Source: Microbulbifer sp. YPW16 (GTDB lineage: Bacteria; Pseudomonadota; Gammaproteobacteria; Pseudomonadales; Cellvibrionaceae). Taken from it: 64,000 nt of DNA. The stretch spans positions 1 through 64,000 of the forward strand of contig NZ_CP089928.1 of NCBI RefSeq assembly GCF_021290385.1, written 5' to 3'. The notes beneath the pieces were generated by a model that searched no databases, had not been told where the DNA came from, and worked only from the letters and a program-made list of their open reading frames with translations. A program made the position numbers and the translations under genes. Below, piece after piece: positions 43,022-52,405 of the stretch. Positions within the stretch are counted from its first letter, which is position 1. Each line of letters opens with the position of its first letter.

Positions 43022-44131
43022 CTAGTCGTCCCCGGTCGCCTGCCGGACCATTACCTCCTGGCCCTCCTGCAGGCTCTCGTTGCCACGGGTTATCACCACC
43101 TGGCCGGCTTGCAGGCCGGTGCGAACCTCGATCAGGCCATCGAAACCCAGTCCGGTCTTGACCTGCTGCTCGGCTACCTTTGCCGGCTTGTTCCAGCCGC
43201 TGAAGTTCTTCGCGACCCAGACGGTAATGCGACCGTCGGGGTAGCGCGTCAGGGCGTCCCGCGGAATCGCCACTCCCTTGCGCTCGGTGCCCAGTTGTAG
43301 TTCGGCAGAGACCGACATCCCCGGGATCAGTGCCGGCTTGTTCTTGTCGACGATTTCGGTGCGCAACACGAAAGTGCGCGCGCCGGTGCGGCTGAGGGGA
43401 ACCTTGTTCAGTACCCTGGCGCGGTAAGTACGGTCATCGCCCGTGTCGAAGTTGAGGCGCAGGGGTGTTTCCTCGCGGATGCGGGCATAGAGGCGTTGCG
43501 GAATTTCCAGGTCGGCGTAGAGGTGATCGGTGGATACCACTTCGAACAGCTCGGCACCAGGCTCCACCCATTCCCCCTTTTCCGCCAGCTTGCGGGAGAC
43601 GATACCGGTAAACGGGGCATTGACCTGGTGCCGGCGCAGCAGGGCGCCCTGGCGTTGTGCCTCGATCTCTGCCGCGCGCAGTTCAGCCCGGGCCACCTGT
43701 ACCTGGGACGTCAGGCTGTCCACCTCACTTTCGGCAATGTAGTTGTCTCCCACCAGCCGCCGGGCCTCATCCAGCCGGCGGCTCGCATCGGACAGGAGTT
43801 CACGCCGGCGTTCCACATCGGCGAGGGCGGCGTCGCGGGCAATGATGTTCAGTTCCGGGTCGAGCTCCAGCAGGGGCTCGCCGGACTGGATACGGTCGCC
43901 CACGTCGGAATGCACTTCACTGACCAGGCCGGCCACCTCGGTTGAGAGGAGTGCCAGCCGTGGCGGCGTCAGGGTACCGTTCACTGGGACTGATTCGACA
44001 ATCGGGCGGGAGCGGGCGGCCACGGCCTCCACGGTAATCCGCGCGGTTTCCTGGGCCTGTGCCACCAGGGTCGCGGCAATACCTGCCAGTACCGGCAGCA
44101 ACTGGAACCTCTTTGCGCAATGGTGGCGCAT
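43022..44131 (-). CDS. RND membrane-fusion protein
   Basis: Protein of 369 residues. It has a signal-like N-terminus (FQLLPVLAGIAATLVAQAQ), lipoyl halves (LLSTEVAGLVSEVHSDVGDR, and NAPFTGIVSRKLAEKGEWV), a helical hairpin between them (LADVERRRELLSDASRRLDE), a barrel (KGVAIPRDALTRYPDGRITV) and the end GQVVITRGNESLQEGQEVMV. It couples the pump to an outer-membrane duct. It lies directly upstream of the pump gene. Confidence 0.9.
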   Translation of the reverse strand: MRHHCAKRFQLLPVLAGIAATLVAQAQETARITVEAVAARSRPIVESVPVNGTLTPPRLALLSTEVAGLVSEVHSDVGDRIQSGEPLLELDPELNIIARDAALADVERRRELLSDASRRLDEARRLVGDNYIAESEVDSLTSQVQVARAELRAAEIEAQRQGALLRRHQVNAPFTGIVSRKLAEKGEWVEPGAELFEVVSTDHLYADLEIPQRLYARIREETPLRLNFDTGDDRTYRARVLNKVPLSRTGARTFVLRTEIVDKNKPALIPGMSVSAELQLGTERKGVAIPRDALTRYPDGRITVWVAKNFSGWNKPAKVAEQQVKTGLGFDGLIEVRTGLQAGQVVITRGNESLQEGQEVMVRQATGDD

Positions 44132-44260
44132 AAACAGACTTACTCACCCTTTGTCGCTGTTATCGGGGCGGCCCCGGGCATCAAAAGTGTGGCGCGGGTA
44201 AGCCGTCCGCGTGGCGGACAGACCCTATAGGATAGTCTACTGGTAATGGCGCCGGCTGGA

Positions 44261-44965
44261 TCAGCGGGCCCGGTCGCGGGCAGCGGCGGGGGCTGCAGCA
44301 GGAGATGGAAATACCTCGTCCAGGGTGAAAGTTTCAACGCCATTCCCGCTCGACAGGGCCACTTCCTGCATCCGCGCGGCCACCTGCGTGCCGCGGATCG
44401 GACGATAGCGTTGCAGCCCGGGCAGGCGACACAGGGTCGGCAGGATCATTGCCGCCAGTCGCTCGCCCACGCGCAGGTGATCGCGCTCGCCGATAAGCAG
44501 TGACGGCTGGAAGATGCTGATGCGCGGAAAGCCGAGCTGCCGCACGCGCAGTTCCAGCTCCCCTTTCATCTGCAGGTAGCCGCTGCGGCTCTCCGCGTTG
44601 GCGCCGCTGGACGATACCAGCAGGTAGTGGTGAACGCCGTTCGCCGCTGCCAGCTCTGCAGCCTGTAACTGGTAGTCCAGGTCCACCCGGCGCTGCGCCT
44701 TGAGGGAGCCGGCCTGCCTGCGGGTGGTGCCCAGGCAGGAGAACAGCATATCCCCCTGGAATAATTCCGGGTGGGCCGCCAGTTGCTCAAAGTCCACCAC
44801 GCGGTTGTCGACCTTGCCGGCCGGATGCGGTGCGGGGCGCCGGGTAATGGTAATGACGGTGCCGATGGATTCACTGCGGGCAAGGCAGTCGACCAGCGCA
44901 CTGCCAACCAGTCCGGTAGCGCCGATTACGATGGCTGTTTTCATTGGGGCTCGCGAATAGTTCAT
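44261..44965 (-). CDS. NAD(P)-binding epimerase/oxidoreductase (atypical SDR)
   Basis: Protein of 234 residues from ATG 44965 (AGGG upstream); MKTAIV at 44944 is an alternative start. GATGLVGSALVDCLAR is the nucleotide-binding Gly motif; FSCLGTTRRQAGSLKAQRRV and YLLVSSSGANAESRSGYLQMK resemble the HTATIP2/NAD(P)H-binding branch, with the active-site Tyr near SGYLQMKGELE. Reaction unknown. Confidence 0.82.
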   Translation of the reverse strand: MNYSRAPMKTAIVIGATGLVGSALVDCLARSESIGTVITITRRPAPHPAGKVDNRVVDFEQLAAHPELFQGDMLFSCLGTTRRQAGSLKAQRRVDLDYQLQAAELAAANGVHHYLLVSSSGANAESRSGYLQMKGELELRVRQLGFPRISIFQPSLLIGERDHLRVGERLAAMILPTLCRLPGLQRYRPIRGTQVAARMQEVALSSGNGVETFTLDEVFPSPAAAPAAARDRAR

Positions 44966-45031
44966 TGGTTTTCCCTGCAATCTACCACGCGCTTCCCGGC
45001 GATCGTCAATGAGCCCCCGGGTTGTTGTGAC

Positions 45032-45913
45032 TCAGTCTGTTGCCGAAGCATCGTTCCTGTTGTTGCGAGCCACAATCACCAGCGCAATGCCCCCGAGTAT
45101 TGCAACTGAGGACAGCACCATACGCAGGTCCACCGACTCGTGGAGAAACAACACACCGCCGATCGCGGTGATCACGGGCACGCTCAATTGTACCGTGGCG
45201 GCAGTGGTGGATTTGAGGGCGGGCAGGGCGGCATACCAGATGACGTAGCCGATACCCGAGGCCACGGCACCGGAGAGTATTGCGTAGATCACCCCCGCAA
45301 GGTCGAACGAAACCTGTTGTCGCAGGAGCAGGCTGAGGGCCAGGGTTACCGGGGCGGCGAGGATAAAGTTGCCGGCGGTGACACGGGTCGGGTCCTCCTG
45401 GCCAATACCGCGCAGCGAATAGACTCCCCAGGCTACACCGGCGCCGAGCATCAGCGAGGACGCGAGTGGCGGCGGGGCGGTGGCGCCAGGCAGGAGCAGG
45501 ACAACAAGCCCGGCGATGGCGATAAAAGTACCGACAAGCTGCAGCGGCCCCAGTCGCTCCCCGGCCCACAGCCCGTGGCCGATCATGGTGACCTGTACAG
45601 CACCGAACAGCAGCAGCGCGCCGGTGGCTGCATTCATATTCACGTAGGCAAAGGAGAAACCGGCCGCATAAGCGAAGAGTGCAACGGCCGAAATCCAGTT
45701 GCCGTGCTGCCAGTGCTTCCTGTCACCGTTTTCGATAACCGGTTTGTGTAGTGATACCAACCACAGGATCACCGCCCCGGAGAGCAGGCGCAGGGAGGTA
45801 AAGCTGGCCGGGTCGATACTGGTTTCCTTGAGGGCAAGGCGGCACAGGATCGAGTTGCCGGCGAAGGCGATCATTGCCAGGGTGGTCAGCAGCAGGATGC
45901 GCAGTGAGGGCAT
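45032..45913 (-). CDS. EamA/DMT-family transporter
   Basis: Protein of 293 residues from ATG 45913; the longer upstream frame lacks membrane character. Ten hydrophobic helices in two EamA repeats: ILLLTTLAMIAFAGNSIL, GAVILWLVSLHKP, GAVASGIGYVIWYAALPALK and GGVLFLHESVDLRMVLSSV. It would export metabolites or drugs. The gene is alone, converging with nothing nearby. Confidence 0.85.
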   Translation of the reverse strand: MPSLRILLLTTLAMIAFAGNSILCRLALKETSIDPASFTSLRLLSGAVILWLVSLHKPVIENGDRKHWQHGNWISAVALFAYAAGFSFAYVNMNAATGALLLFGAVQVTMIGHGLWAGERLGPLQLVGTFIAIAGLVVLLLPGATAPPPLASSLMLGAGVAWGVYSLRGIGQEDPTRVTAGNFILAAPVTLALSLLLRQQVSFDLAGVIYAILSGAVASGIGYVIWYAALPALKSTTAATVQLSVPVITAIGGVLFLHESVDLRMVLSSVAILGGIALVIVARNNRNDASATD

Positions 45914-46022
45914 AAATACTGTTCCGGCGGCCGGGCGGTCCTGGCCTGGTGCCATCAGGTGTGGGTGGGACCGCGATTGTTGGTTCCGCCGGGGGCGTTT
46001 CCGACGCTGGCGCGCAATTGTA

Positions 46023-46418
46023 TCAGTTGTCGCGACCAGCGGTGGAGGTGGGTGCAGGGGCATCGTGGGTGCCCGCCGGGTGGGTCCATGGCATCTTGCC
46101 CTCGATCTCCATCTCCAGGGTAAAGCTCAGGAAAGCCCGCATCAGGATAATCAGGGCCAGGATACCGACGTTTTCCAGGGATTCGGAAACAATCACCGTG
46201 CGGATGATGTCACCGGCGATCAGGAACTCCAGCCCAAGGATGATCGCCCGCCCCAGCTGTTGGCGGAAATTACGGAAGGACTCTGCCCCGGGCAGGTGGC
46301 GGTATGTGGTGAGGAACTTGCCGGTGGAGAAGCAGCAGCCCACCAGGATTACCAGCACACCGAAAATCTCGATGGCCAGCCCGGTGATTTCGATTGCCTG
46401 CAGAAATTGCGTTCGCAT
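46023..46418 (-). CDS. DUF1622 membrane protein
   Basis: Protein of 131 residues with three hydrophobic segments: LAIEIFGVLVILVGCCF, AIILGLEFLIAGDIIRTVI and NVGILALIILMRAFLSFTLE. LGLEFLIAGDIIRT and RAFLSFTLEMEIEG are the family signature. Function unknown. Confidence 0.88.
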   Translation of the reverse strand: MRTQFLQAIEITGLAIEIFGVLVILVGCCFSTGKFLTTYRHLPGAESFRNFRQQLGRAIILGLEFLIAGDIIRTVIVSESLENVGILALIILMRAFLSFTLEMEIEGKMPWTHPAGTHDAPAPTSTAGRDN

Positions 46419-46598
46419 CCTGTCGCCCGATTACTTCCCTGTGCTGGATAACCTCGCACGGTCCGTTTCAATGTAGGTAGTAGCGCAGGTATTCTCAAAT
46501 TTGCCCCGAATCGGCTTGCCCCGGGCAGGGGGTACTTTTTCGATCCCCGCCCCGGAGTTAAGCTCTGGCGTGAAAAGCAATGTAAGGAGCCGATTGCA

Positions 46599-47372
46599 AT
46601 GCGACTTTTCCAGTTGGTGGTGGCGACCGTGGGCCTGCTGGCCTCATGCCAGGGATTGGCCCAGATTCCCGAGACCTCGTCCCAGTTGCTGCTCACCATT
46701 ACCGAAGACTGGGATGCGGATACGGGCGTGATGTACCAGTTCGAGCGGGCAAAAGGCGGCTGGGAAGGTGTGGCGGAGCCCGTGCCGGTCAATATCGGTC
46801 GCACCGGCCTGGCCTGGGGAATCGGCCTGCACCCACAGCAGCAGGGCCCGCAGAAGCGGGAAGGGGATGGCAAGGCGCCGGCGGGTATCTTCCGGCTGGG
46901 CGACGCTTTCGGCTACGCGCCTACGGTGGAAACCGGCCTGGCATACTGGCCCATGAAAGAGACACATTTCTGCGTGGATGTCCCGGAATCCCCCCTCTAC
47001 AACCGCACAGTGGATACGGAAGAGGTGGGGCGCGCCGCTGTTGAAGGCTCCAGCGAGGGGATGCGCCGGGATATCCACTACGGCGACCAGCAGTACAAGA
47101 AAGGGATATTTGTCGCCCACAACCCTGAGAACCAGCCTGGCGCCGGCAGTTGTATCTTTATCCACCTCTGGAAGGCGCCGGGGGCGCCAACAGCAGGTTG
47201 CACCGCCTTTGCCGAACCGCAGATGGACCGCGTGCTGGCACGCCTGCAGCGAGGTGCAAGGCCACTGTATGTGGCGTTGCCCCGTGCCGAATACCTGCGC
47301 CTGCGGGACTCCTGGTCACTGCCAGCCCTGCCGGTTGGCGATGGGGACAGTGAGGGTAACAGCCTCAGGTAG
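46599..47372 (+). CDS. exported YkuD-type L,D-transpeptidase
   Basis: Protein of 257 residues. Signal peptide MRLFQLVVATVGLLASCQGLA. The catalytic part is CIFIHLWKAPGAPTAGCTAF: His in IHLW and the nucleophile Cys in GCTAF. KREGDGKAPAGIFRLGDAFG is the usual entrance to the fold. It may cross-link or cut peptidoglycan peptides, or attach lipoproteins. An AAGGAG site precedes the start. It overlaps the end of the convergent OYE gene by eight bases. Confidence 0.88.
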   Translation: MRLFQLVVATVGLLASCQGLAQIPETSSQLLLTITEDWDADTGVMYQFERAKGGWEGVAEPVPVNIGRTGLAWGIGLHPQQQGPQKREGDGKAPAGIFRLGDAFGYAPTVETGLAYWPMKETHFCVDVPESPLYNRTVDTEEVGRAAVEGSSEGMRRDIHYGDQQYKKGIFVAHNPENQPGAGSCIFIHLWKAPGAPTAGCTAFAEPQMDRVLARLQRGARPLYVALPRAEYLRLRDSWSLPALPVGDGDSEGNSLR

Positions 47373-48615
47373 CCTGTGGCCCCGGGTTCTTGCGCAGCCA
47401 GCGCCGGTAGCGCCAGGCGTGCAGCTGGGTGCTGAGGAAATCCCGTACCAGGTTCAGCAAAATATTGAGTTTCGGGTCAGGGCGCTGGTTGCTGGCGATG
47501 CGGCGGATATGGGTGCGCGCCGAGGCCATCACGCCCAGGCTGCTCATGGCCTGGGTGCGCAGGCGCCTTGTGGGATAGTGGATCTCATCCAGGTCGCCTT
47601 CCAGCATGCGCCGGGGCAACTCCGGCTCCAGGCAGAATGGCTTGGCCATACCGATCACATCCACCGCGCCGAACTTCAGGGCCGCATCCATGCCCCGCCG
47701 GGAGCGGAAGCCACCGGTTACCATCAGGGGCATGGGAGCGATAGCCCGGGCCTTTTCGGCAAAGTCGAGGAAGAATGCCTCCCGCTGGGCGGTGCGCTTG
47801 CCGGGGGTGGCGTCCTTGCCGCCCATCATCGCCGGGGACTCGTAGTTGCCGCCGGAGATTTCCAGCAGGTCGACCCGGAACTCCGCCAGGCGCTCGATTA
47901 CGCGCAAGGCATCCTCTTCCGTAAAGCCGCCGCGCTGGAAGTCGGCAGAATTGAGTTTTACTGACAGCGCCTTGCCGCGCGGCAATACGGCGCGTACCGC
48001 GGCCAATACTTCAAACAGGAAACGGGCACGGTTTTCCGCTGAACCGCCCCAGCGGTCCTCGCGGCGATTGGTCAGGGGAGAGAGGAACTGGCTGATCAGG
48101 TAGCCGTGTGCGGCATGCACCTGTACGCCGTCGAAACCGGCCTCCACCGCCAGGGCGGTGGTGCGGGCAAAGCGTCGGATCTGCTCGCGAATCTCGTCAT
48201 CGGTCAGTGGGCGGGGGGTATTGAACAGGCCGCGGCCGCCGGGTACCTCAAGGCCCACGGCGGAAGGTGCTACCGGGCGTTCACTCAGGTATTTGGGTAT
48301 CTGTCGGCCGGGGTGGTTGATCTGCATCAGGAACAGGTTGCCGCCCTGGCGCCCGGCACTGGCCCAGGCGCGGAATTGCTGCAGGCGGGACTCATCCTCG
48401 AGGAACACGGCGCCCGGGTCGGTCATGGCACGTCGGTCCACCATTACGTTGCCGGTGATCAGCAGCCCGGGGTTCCCGGCGCTCCAGCGATGGTACAGGT
48501 TGATATGTGCGCTGGTGGGGGCGCCGAGGTGGCCCAGCTCTTCCTCCATGGCGGACTTGGCAAACCGGTTGGGCAATAACAGGCCGTTGGGCAGTGTAAT
48601 GGGGGTGGCCAGCAT
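47365..48615 (-). CDS. NADH:flavin oxidoreductase (Old Yellow Enzyme family)
   Basis: Protein of 416 residues. The FMN-binding barrel has LPNGLLLPNRFAKSAMEEEL, VQVHAAHGYLISQFLSPLTN, DRWGGSAENRARFLFEVL, VDLLEISGGNYESPAM and LMVTGGFRSRRGMDAALK. It reduces enones, nitro compounds or similar electrophiles with NADH. The start has GGAGGT just upstream. It is divergent from a TetR gene, with two operator-like palindromes in between, so TetR repression relieved by an electrophile or aldehyde is likely. Confidence 0.9.
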   Translation of the reverse strand: MLATPITLPNGLLLPNRFAKSAMEEELGHLGAPTSAHINLYHRWSAGNPGLLITGNVMVDRRAMTDPGAVFLEDESRLQQFRAWASAGRQGGNLFLMQINHPGRQIPKYLSERPVAPSAVGLEVPGGRGLFNTPRPLTDDEIREQIRRFARTTALAVEAGFDGVQVHAAHGYLISQFLSPLTNRREDRWGGSAENRARFLFEVLAAVRAVLPRGKALSVKLNSADFQRGGFTEEDALRVIERLAEFRVDLLEISGGNYESPAMMGGKDATPGKRTAQREAFFLDFAEKARAIAPMPLMVTGGFRSRRGMDAALKFGAVDVIGMAKPFCLEPELPRRMLEGDLDEIHYPTRRLRTQAMSSLGVMASARTHIRRIASNQRPDPKLNILLNLVRDFLSTQLHAWRYRRWLRKNPGPQAT

Positions 48616-48630
48616 CGGTACCTCCTGATG

Positions 48631-48656
48631 ATAAATACCAGTGGGTCGGAATCTTA
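48631..48656. promoter_or_regulatory. second, degenerate TetR operator copy
   Basis: ATAAATACCA, three bases, then GGTCGG and AATCTTA; it shares most positions with the palindrome at 48679-48704. It sits about 15 bases before the OYE start codon, right in front of its ribosome-binding site. Confidence 0.6.
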
Positions 48657-48678
48657 AGAGGGCGTTGGGTTGGCGTCA

Positions 48679-48704
48679 ATAAATACCAACCGGTCGGTAT
48701 TTAT
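48679..48704. promoter_or_regulatory. TetR operator palindrome
   Basis: ATAAATACCAACC and GGTCGGTATTTAT are 13-base halves with 12 matches. The core ATACC-N6-GGTAT is typical for TetR-type repressors of electrophile responses. It lies between the divergent OYE and TetR genes. Confidence 0.75.
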
Positions 48705-48768
48705 TTGGAGGCCGGCTGTGTTCCATTTATGATGCCCCGCAGGGTAATAGACCATGAGGATTGCAGAT

Positions 48769-49398
48769 ATGTCCGCCAGCGGTACAGACAGTTCCCGGGC
48801 CCGCGGTGGCTGGAAGAAGCTGCCCGAGCAGGAGCGACGCCGGGCAATCCTCGCTGCGGCCCGTGAATGCTTCAACAGCCGTGGCTTCGGCAGTACGTCG
48901 GTGCAGGATATAGCCAGCGCGGCAGGCCTGACCAAGGGCGGCATCTATTTTCATTTCGAATCCAAGCAGGCCATTCGCACCGCATTGCTGGAGGAGTTCA
49001 CAGCGCCCGAGCGATTTGCCCTGGAGGAGGCGGCGGTCCTGGCGCTGCCGCCACGGGAGCGCCTGCTGGAACAACTGCGGCGCCTGCAGGCCGGCCTCAG
49101 CGCGGCCAGCGCGGGGTCGATTGTAACCCTGGCGGAATCGGTGACCCGTGACCATTGTGGTGGGGAGCAGGTAAGGGAATTCTTCAACGCTGCGGTAGGC
49201 GCGCTGCGGCGGACACTGGCCAGTGGGGTGGAAAGTGGTGCCTTCCGCTTGCAACTGGATACGCTGGTGGCGGCGAAACTGTCCCTGGCGGCAGTGGATG
49301 GCCTGGCGTTGCACCGCGAGTTTGATGCGGCTGGTATCCGCACCTGCCGTGGGACCGACAGCCAGCTGGCGTTGCTGGTGGATGGCTTTATGGATTGA
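48769..49398 (+). CDS. TetR-family transcriptional regulator
   Basis: Protein of 209 residues from ATG 48769, with GAGGA eight bases upstream (ATG 48754 is also possible). The helix-turn-helix part is RRAILAAARECFNSRGFGST to VQDIASAAGLTKGGIYFHFE; the C-terminal part is the ligand-binding helix bundle. It most likely represses the divergent OYE gene and itself through the palindromes at 48631 and 48679. Confidence 0.9.
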   Translation: MSASGTDSSRARGGWKKLPEQERRRAILAAARECFNSRGFGSTSVQDIASAAGLTKGGIYFHFESKQAIRTALLEEFTAPERFALEEAAVLALPPRERLLEQLRRLQAGLSAASAGSIVTLAESVTRDHCGGEQVREFFNAAVGALRRTLASGVESGAFRLQLDTLVAAKLSLAAVDGLALHREFDAAGIRTCRGTDSQLALLVDGFMD

Positions 49399-49550
49399 GG
49401 CCTGTTACCCCGCTATTCCTGTACGCGAGTGTTAGGTGGTTAACATCACCAAAAAAATTTGATTGCAAAACCCGGGCAGGCTGTGGAATATTTTATTTGC
49501 TGAAATTATTCCGCGGCGAATGATAAAACCGATAACAACCGGGTACTGCC

Positions 49551-51026
49551 ATGCCGATTTCCTTTCCCAGTGCCATTGATGCACTTCTATTACGCCCTGT
49601 GTCCGCAATCGCAATGCCCGCGCTGAAAACGGTAGCGGCGGCTGTGCTGATTGCCGCCGGCTCGGTGGCGATGGCCGCGGCTTCGCCGGAAACCTATGAA
49701 CAGTATCGCCAGCCGGGCCTCGACAAGCCCGTCATTCGCCAGGCGGACATTCTGCCGCTGGTGGACCGCTTGCGGGAATCGGAACTGGTGGATGTAAAGG
49801 AAATCGGTCGTTCCTATGAAGGCCGGCCCATCTTCCGCCTGCAGGTGGGTTCCGGTCCCATGCGGGTGATGATGTGGTCACAGATGCACGGCGACGAGCC
49901 TACCGCCACCCCGGCAATTTTTGACCTGGTGAATTTTATAACCGCGCCGGAACAGGCGAAGTGGCGGGCCGGGTGGATGGACGAAATCACCCTGGTGATG
50001 GTGCCCATGCTGAATCCCGATGGCGCCGAGCGGAACAGCCGCCACAACGCCCAGAGCTTCGACGTGAACCGCGATGCCAAGGCCCTGCAGTCGCCGGAGG
50101 GCCGGGTCCTGATGGGGTTGGCAAAGGAGTTCGACCCGCATTTCGGCTTTAACCTGCACGACCAGGACCGCCATTACGGCGTCGGCGATACCGGCAAGAT
50201 GGCCACTATCTCGGTGCTGGCGCCGGCGTACAACCGGGCGCGCGAAGTCAATGACAGTCGCGCCGGAGCCATGAAACTGATCGGCGTGCTGACCGCGGCG
50301 ATCGAGCCTTTCATCGGGGGCCATATTGCCCGTTACGACGATACCTATGCCTACCGTGCATTTGGCGACACATTCTCTGAAATGGGCATCAGTACCATCC
50401 TGATCGAGTCCGGTGCCCACCCTGCGGACCCCAACCGGCAGGTGGCACGGCGGATGAATTTCGAGATGCTGGTGAGCGCTATCGACAGTATTGCCACGGG
50501 CAGCTATCGGGATACCCCACTGGCCCGCTACGAGGCAATTCCCTTTAACGAGGACGACGCCATCGTCGATATCAAGATCACCGGGCTGAGGGCAGGTGAG
50601 GGCGACACCGGGTATGTCACCGACCTGGCCATCAACCAGCGGACCGGTGGTGCCCAGGTGGTGGATGCCGGCGACCTGTCGAACCTGGCCGGGGCGCAGA
50701 CCCTGGATGCAAGCCAGTGGCAATACCAGCCGCCGCGTCCCTTCCAGCTGGATGGCGACCCAATCCTGATGCTGGACGACAGCCGCTACCGCGAGCTGCT
50801 GGAGGATGGCTACGGCTACTTTGTTGGCGACCCGGCGCGGCTTCGGGTGGACACCGAATTGCCGGTGGCCATCAACCCCCGCAACCCGCAGCGGCAACGG
50901 CCACTGCGTCGTCGCGATGCCACCTTCCTGTTGCGCGATGAGGCGGGTGTGCGGGTGGCAGTAATCAACGGCGAGGTGATTGAGCTGTACCAACAGCCTT
51001 CCGCAACAGGACAGAAAGCCCGCTGA
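49551..51026 (+). CDS. exported M14-family zinc carboxypeptidase
   Basis: Protein of 491 residues. A signal peptide is likely at LKTVAAAVLIAAGSVAMAA (residues 25-43). Zinc ligands are HGDEP (His and Glu) and FNLHDQDRHYG (His); the catalytic Glu is in TILIESGAHP. NPDGAERNSRHNAQSFDVNR is typical of M14. It would remove C-terminal residues from peptides in periplasm or outside. The C-terminal 150 residues form an extra beta-rich domain. Confidence 0.88.
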   Translation: MPISFPSAIDALLLRPVSAIAMPALKTVAAAVLIAAGSVAMAAASPETYEQYRQPGLDKPVIRQADILPLVDRLRESELVDVKEIGRSYEGRPIFRLQVGSGPMRVMMWSQMHGDEPTATPAIFDLVNFITAPEQAKWRAGWMDEITLVMVPMLNPDGAERNSRHNAQSFDVNRDAKALQSPEGRVLMGLAKEFDPHFGFNLHDQDRHYGVGDTGKMATISVLAPAYNRAREVNDSRAGAMKLIGVLTAAIEPFIGGHIARYDDTYAYRAFGDTFSEMGISTILIESGAHPADPNRQVARRMNFEMLVSAIDSIATGSYRDTPLARYEAIPFNEDDAIVDIKITGLRAGEGDTGYVTDLAINQRTGGAQVVDAGDLSNLAGAQTLDASQWQYQPPRPFQLDGDPILMLDDSRYRELLEDGYGYFVGDPARLRVDTELPVAINPRNPQRQRPLRRRDATFLLRDEAGVRVAVINGEVIELYQQPSATGQKAR

Positions 51027-51104
51027 GGCCTGGCAGGTGGAGCCGCGCTGCCCGCCTGCCATCTCCCCGACAACCAGGCCCTGAAAACGATTGGTAGGAG
51101 TAGT

Positions 51105-51665
51105 ATGAGTAGTCGATCGTTACGTCCCCTGTGGGCATGCCTCCCGTTTATCCTTTGTACTGTTGCCAGCGCGGCGGATTACCATCGCGCCGAGTGGCTG
51201 CCACGCTGGTCAGACAGTGACCGCGACTGCCAGGACACCCGCCATGAACTCCTGCTGCGCTACTCCCTGGCGCCGGTGACCTTTACCCGCGCCGACCAAT
51301 GCCGGGTCAAGACCGGCCTGTGGCTGGATCCCTATACCGGCAACTTCTTCACCCTGGCCTCGGACCTGGATGTGGAGCATATCGTGCCGCTCAAGTGGGC
51401 CCACGATCATGGTGGCGCCGGCTGGGATAGGGCCCGCAAGCGCCAGTTTGCCGAGGACCCGGAGAACCTGTGGTTGGTGGATGACGGGCGCAACCAGAGC
51501 AAGGGGCACCGGGGGCCGGACCAGTGGATGCCGCCCTACGGGCCCGTGTCGCAGGTCTATGTGGAGCGCTTTATGGCGATCGTCCGCAAGTACGATCTCC
51601 AGCCCTCCGGGGAGGAGGCGCGCCGCTTTACCGCCCTGGCCGCGGGACGTCGCGGCGGCAGCTGA
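51105..51665 (+). CDS. exported HNH (DUF1524-type) endonuclease
   Basis: Protein of 186 residues. Signal peptide near residues 8-24 (LWACLPFILCTVASAAD). The nuclease motif is LDVEHIVPLKWAHDHGGAGW, with EH and HDH for metal, then LWLVDDGRNQSKGHRGPDQW with the Asn and Lys of the family. Similar exported nucleases act in nutrient uptake or defence against DNA outside the cell. It is alone between two M14 and small-protein genes. Confidence 0.87.
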   Translation: MSSRSLRPLWACLPFILCTVASAADYHRAEWLPRWSDSDRDCQDTRHELLLRYSLAPVTFTRADQCRVKTGLWLDPYTGNFFTLASDLDVEHIVPLKWAHDHGGAGWDRARKRQFAEDPENLWLVDDGRNQSKGHRGPDQWMPPYGPVSQVYVERFMAIVRKYDLQPSGEEARRFTALAAGRRGGS

Positions 51666-51871
51666 CTTCGCCGGGGCCTGGCCGGACCAGTAGGGAGCCT
51701 TCCCCGGAGTGCCTGCGGGGGCAGGACACCTGGACGGAAAAGGCGCCAGAAGCTGCTAGACTCAGGGGGACCCTGGATAAATCCGTCGTATTTCCCCGGA
51801 GCTTCCGTAGGCCCCGGAGATGATGGACTGCAGGGGCTCCCCGGATTGCTCCCGAACAGGAGGCTGGCGCT

Positions 51872-52168
51872 ATGTGGCAGTGGGTGTTGGCGACAGGGCT
51901 GATGTTGCCGGTGGCGTACGATACACAGATTACGATTGGCCCGGAGCAGGGTGCCTCTGGCAGCCCCTACCTCAGCTTCTGCCAGGAGCGCTTTTACGAG
52001 GAGGATGACGGCCTGCTGCGCTGTAACTGGGCGGTCAACTTCAATTTTGCCTGCTTCGTCTCCTATCCCTCCAACAAGGTGATCCAGGCGGGCTCCAAGA
52101 TCCGCGAGCCGGAAGTGGTCGGCGAGTGCGATAATGGCGAGACCATCATCAAGCTGATGCACTACTGA
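51872..52168 (+). CDS. small exported Cys-containing protein, unknown
   Basis: Protein of 98 residues with AACAGGAGG nine bases before the ATG. MWQWVLATGLMLPVAY is a short signal-like start. The mature part has four Cys (SFCQER, LRCNW, FACFV, GECDNG) that may form disulphides. No family recognised. Confidence 0.6.
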   Translation: MWQWVLATGLMLPVAYDTQITIGPEQGASGSPYLSFCQERFYEEDDGLLRCNWAVNFNFACFVSYPSNKVIQAGSKIREPEVVGECDNGETIIKLMHY

Positions 52169-52405
52169 GGCGTTAAGCCCTGCGACCGTCTCACAAATTG
52201 TCATCCAATTGCGACAACCCTGCGTAGATATACCTCGAGCTGGTAGTTGCCGGGTCCTGCCGGGGTGAGCCTGCAAGTGCGGCTGTAGCCATCTACCAGC
52301 AATTCCGACTGAATGTGCGAAAAGCAAAACAGGGTGAAAGTGTCGCAAAGATCCGGCATCAGCCCTGTAACCGCGTGAAACTGGAAGGAAACTGGTCAAT
52401 TTACA

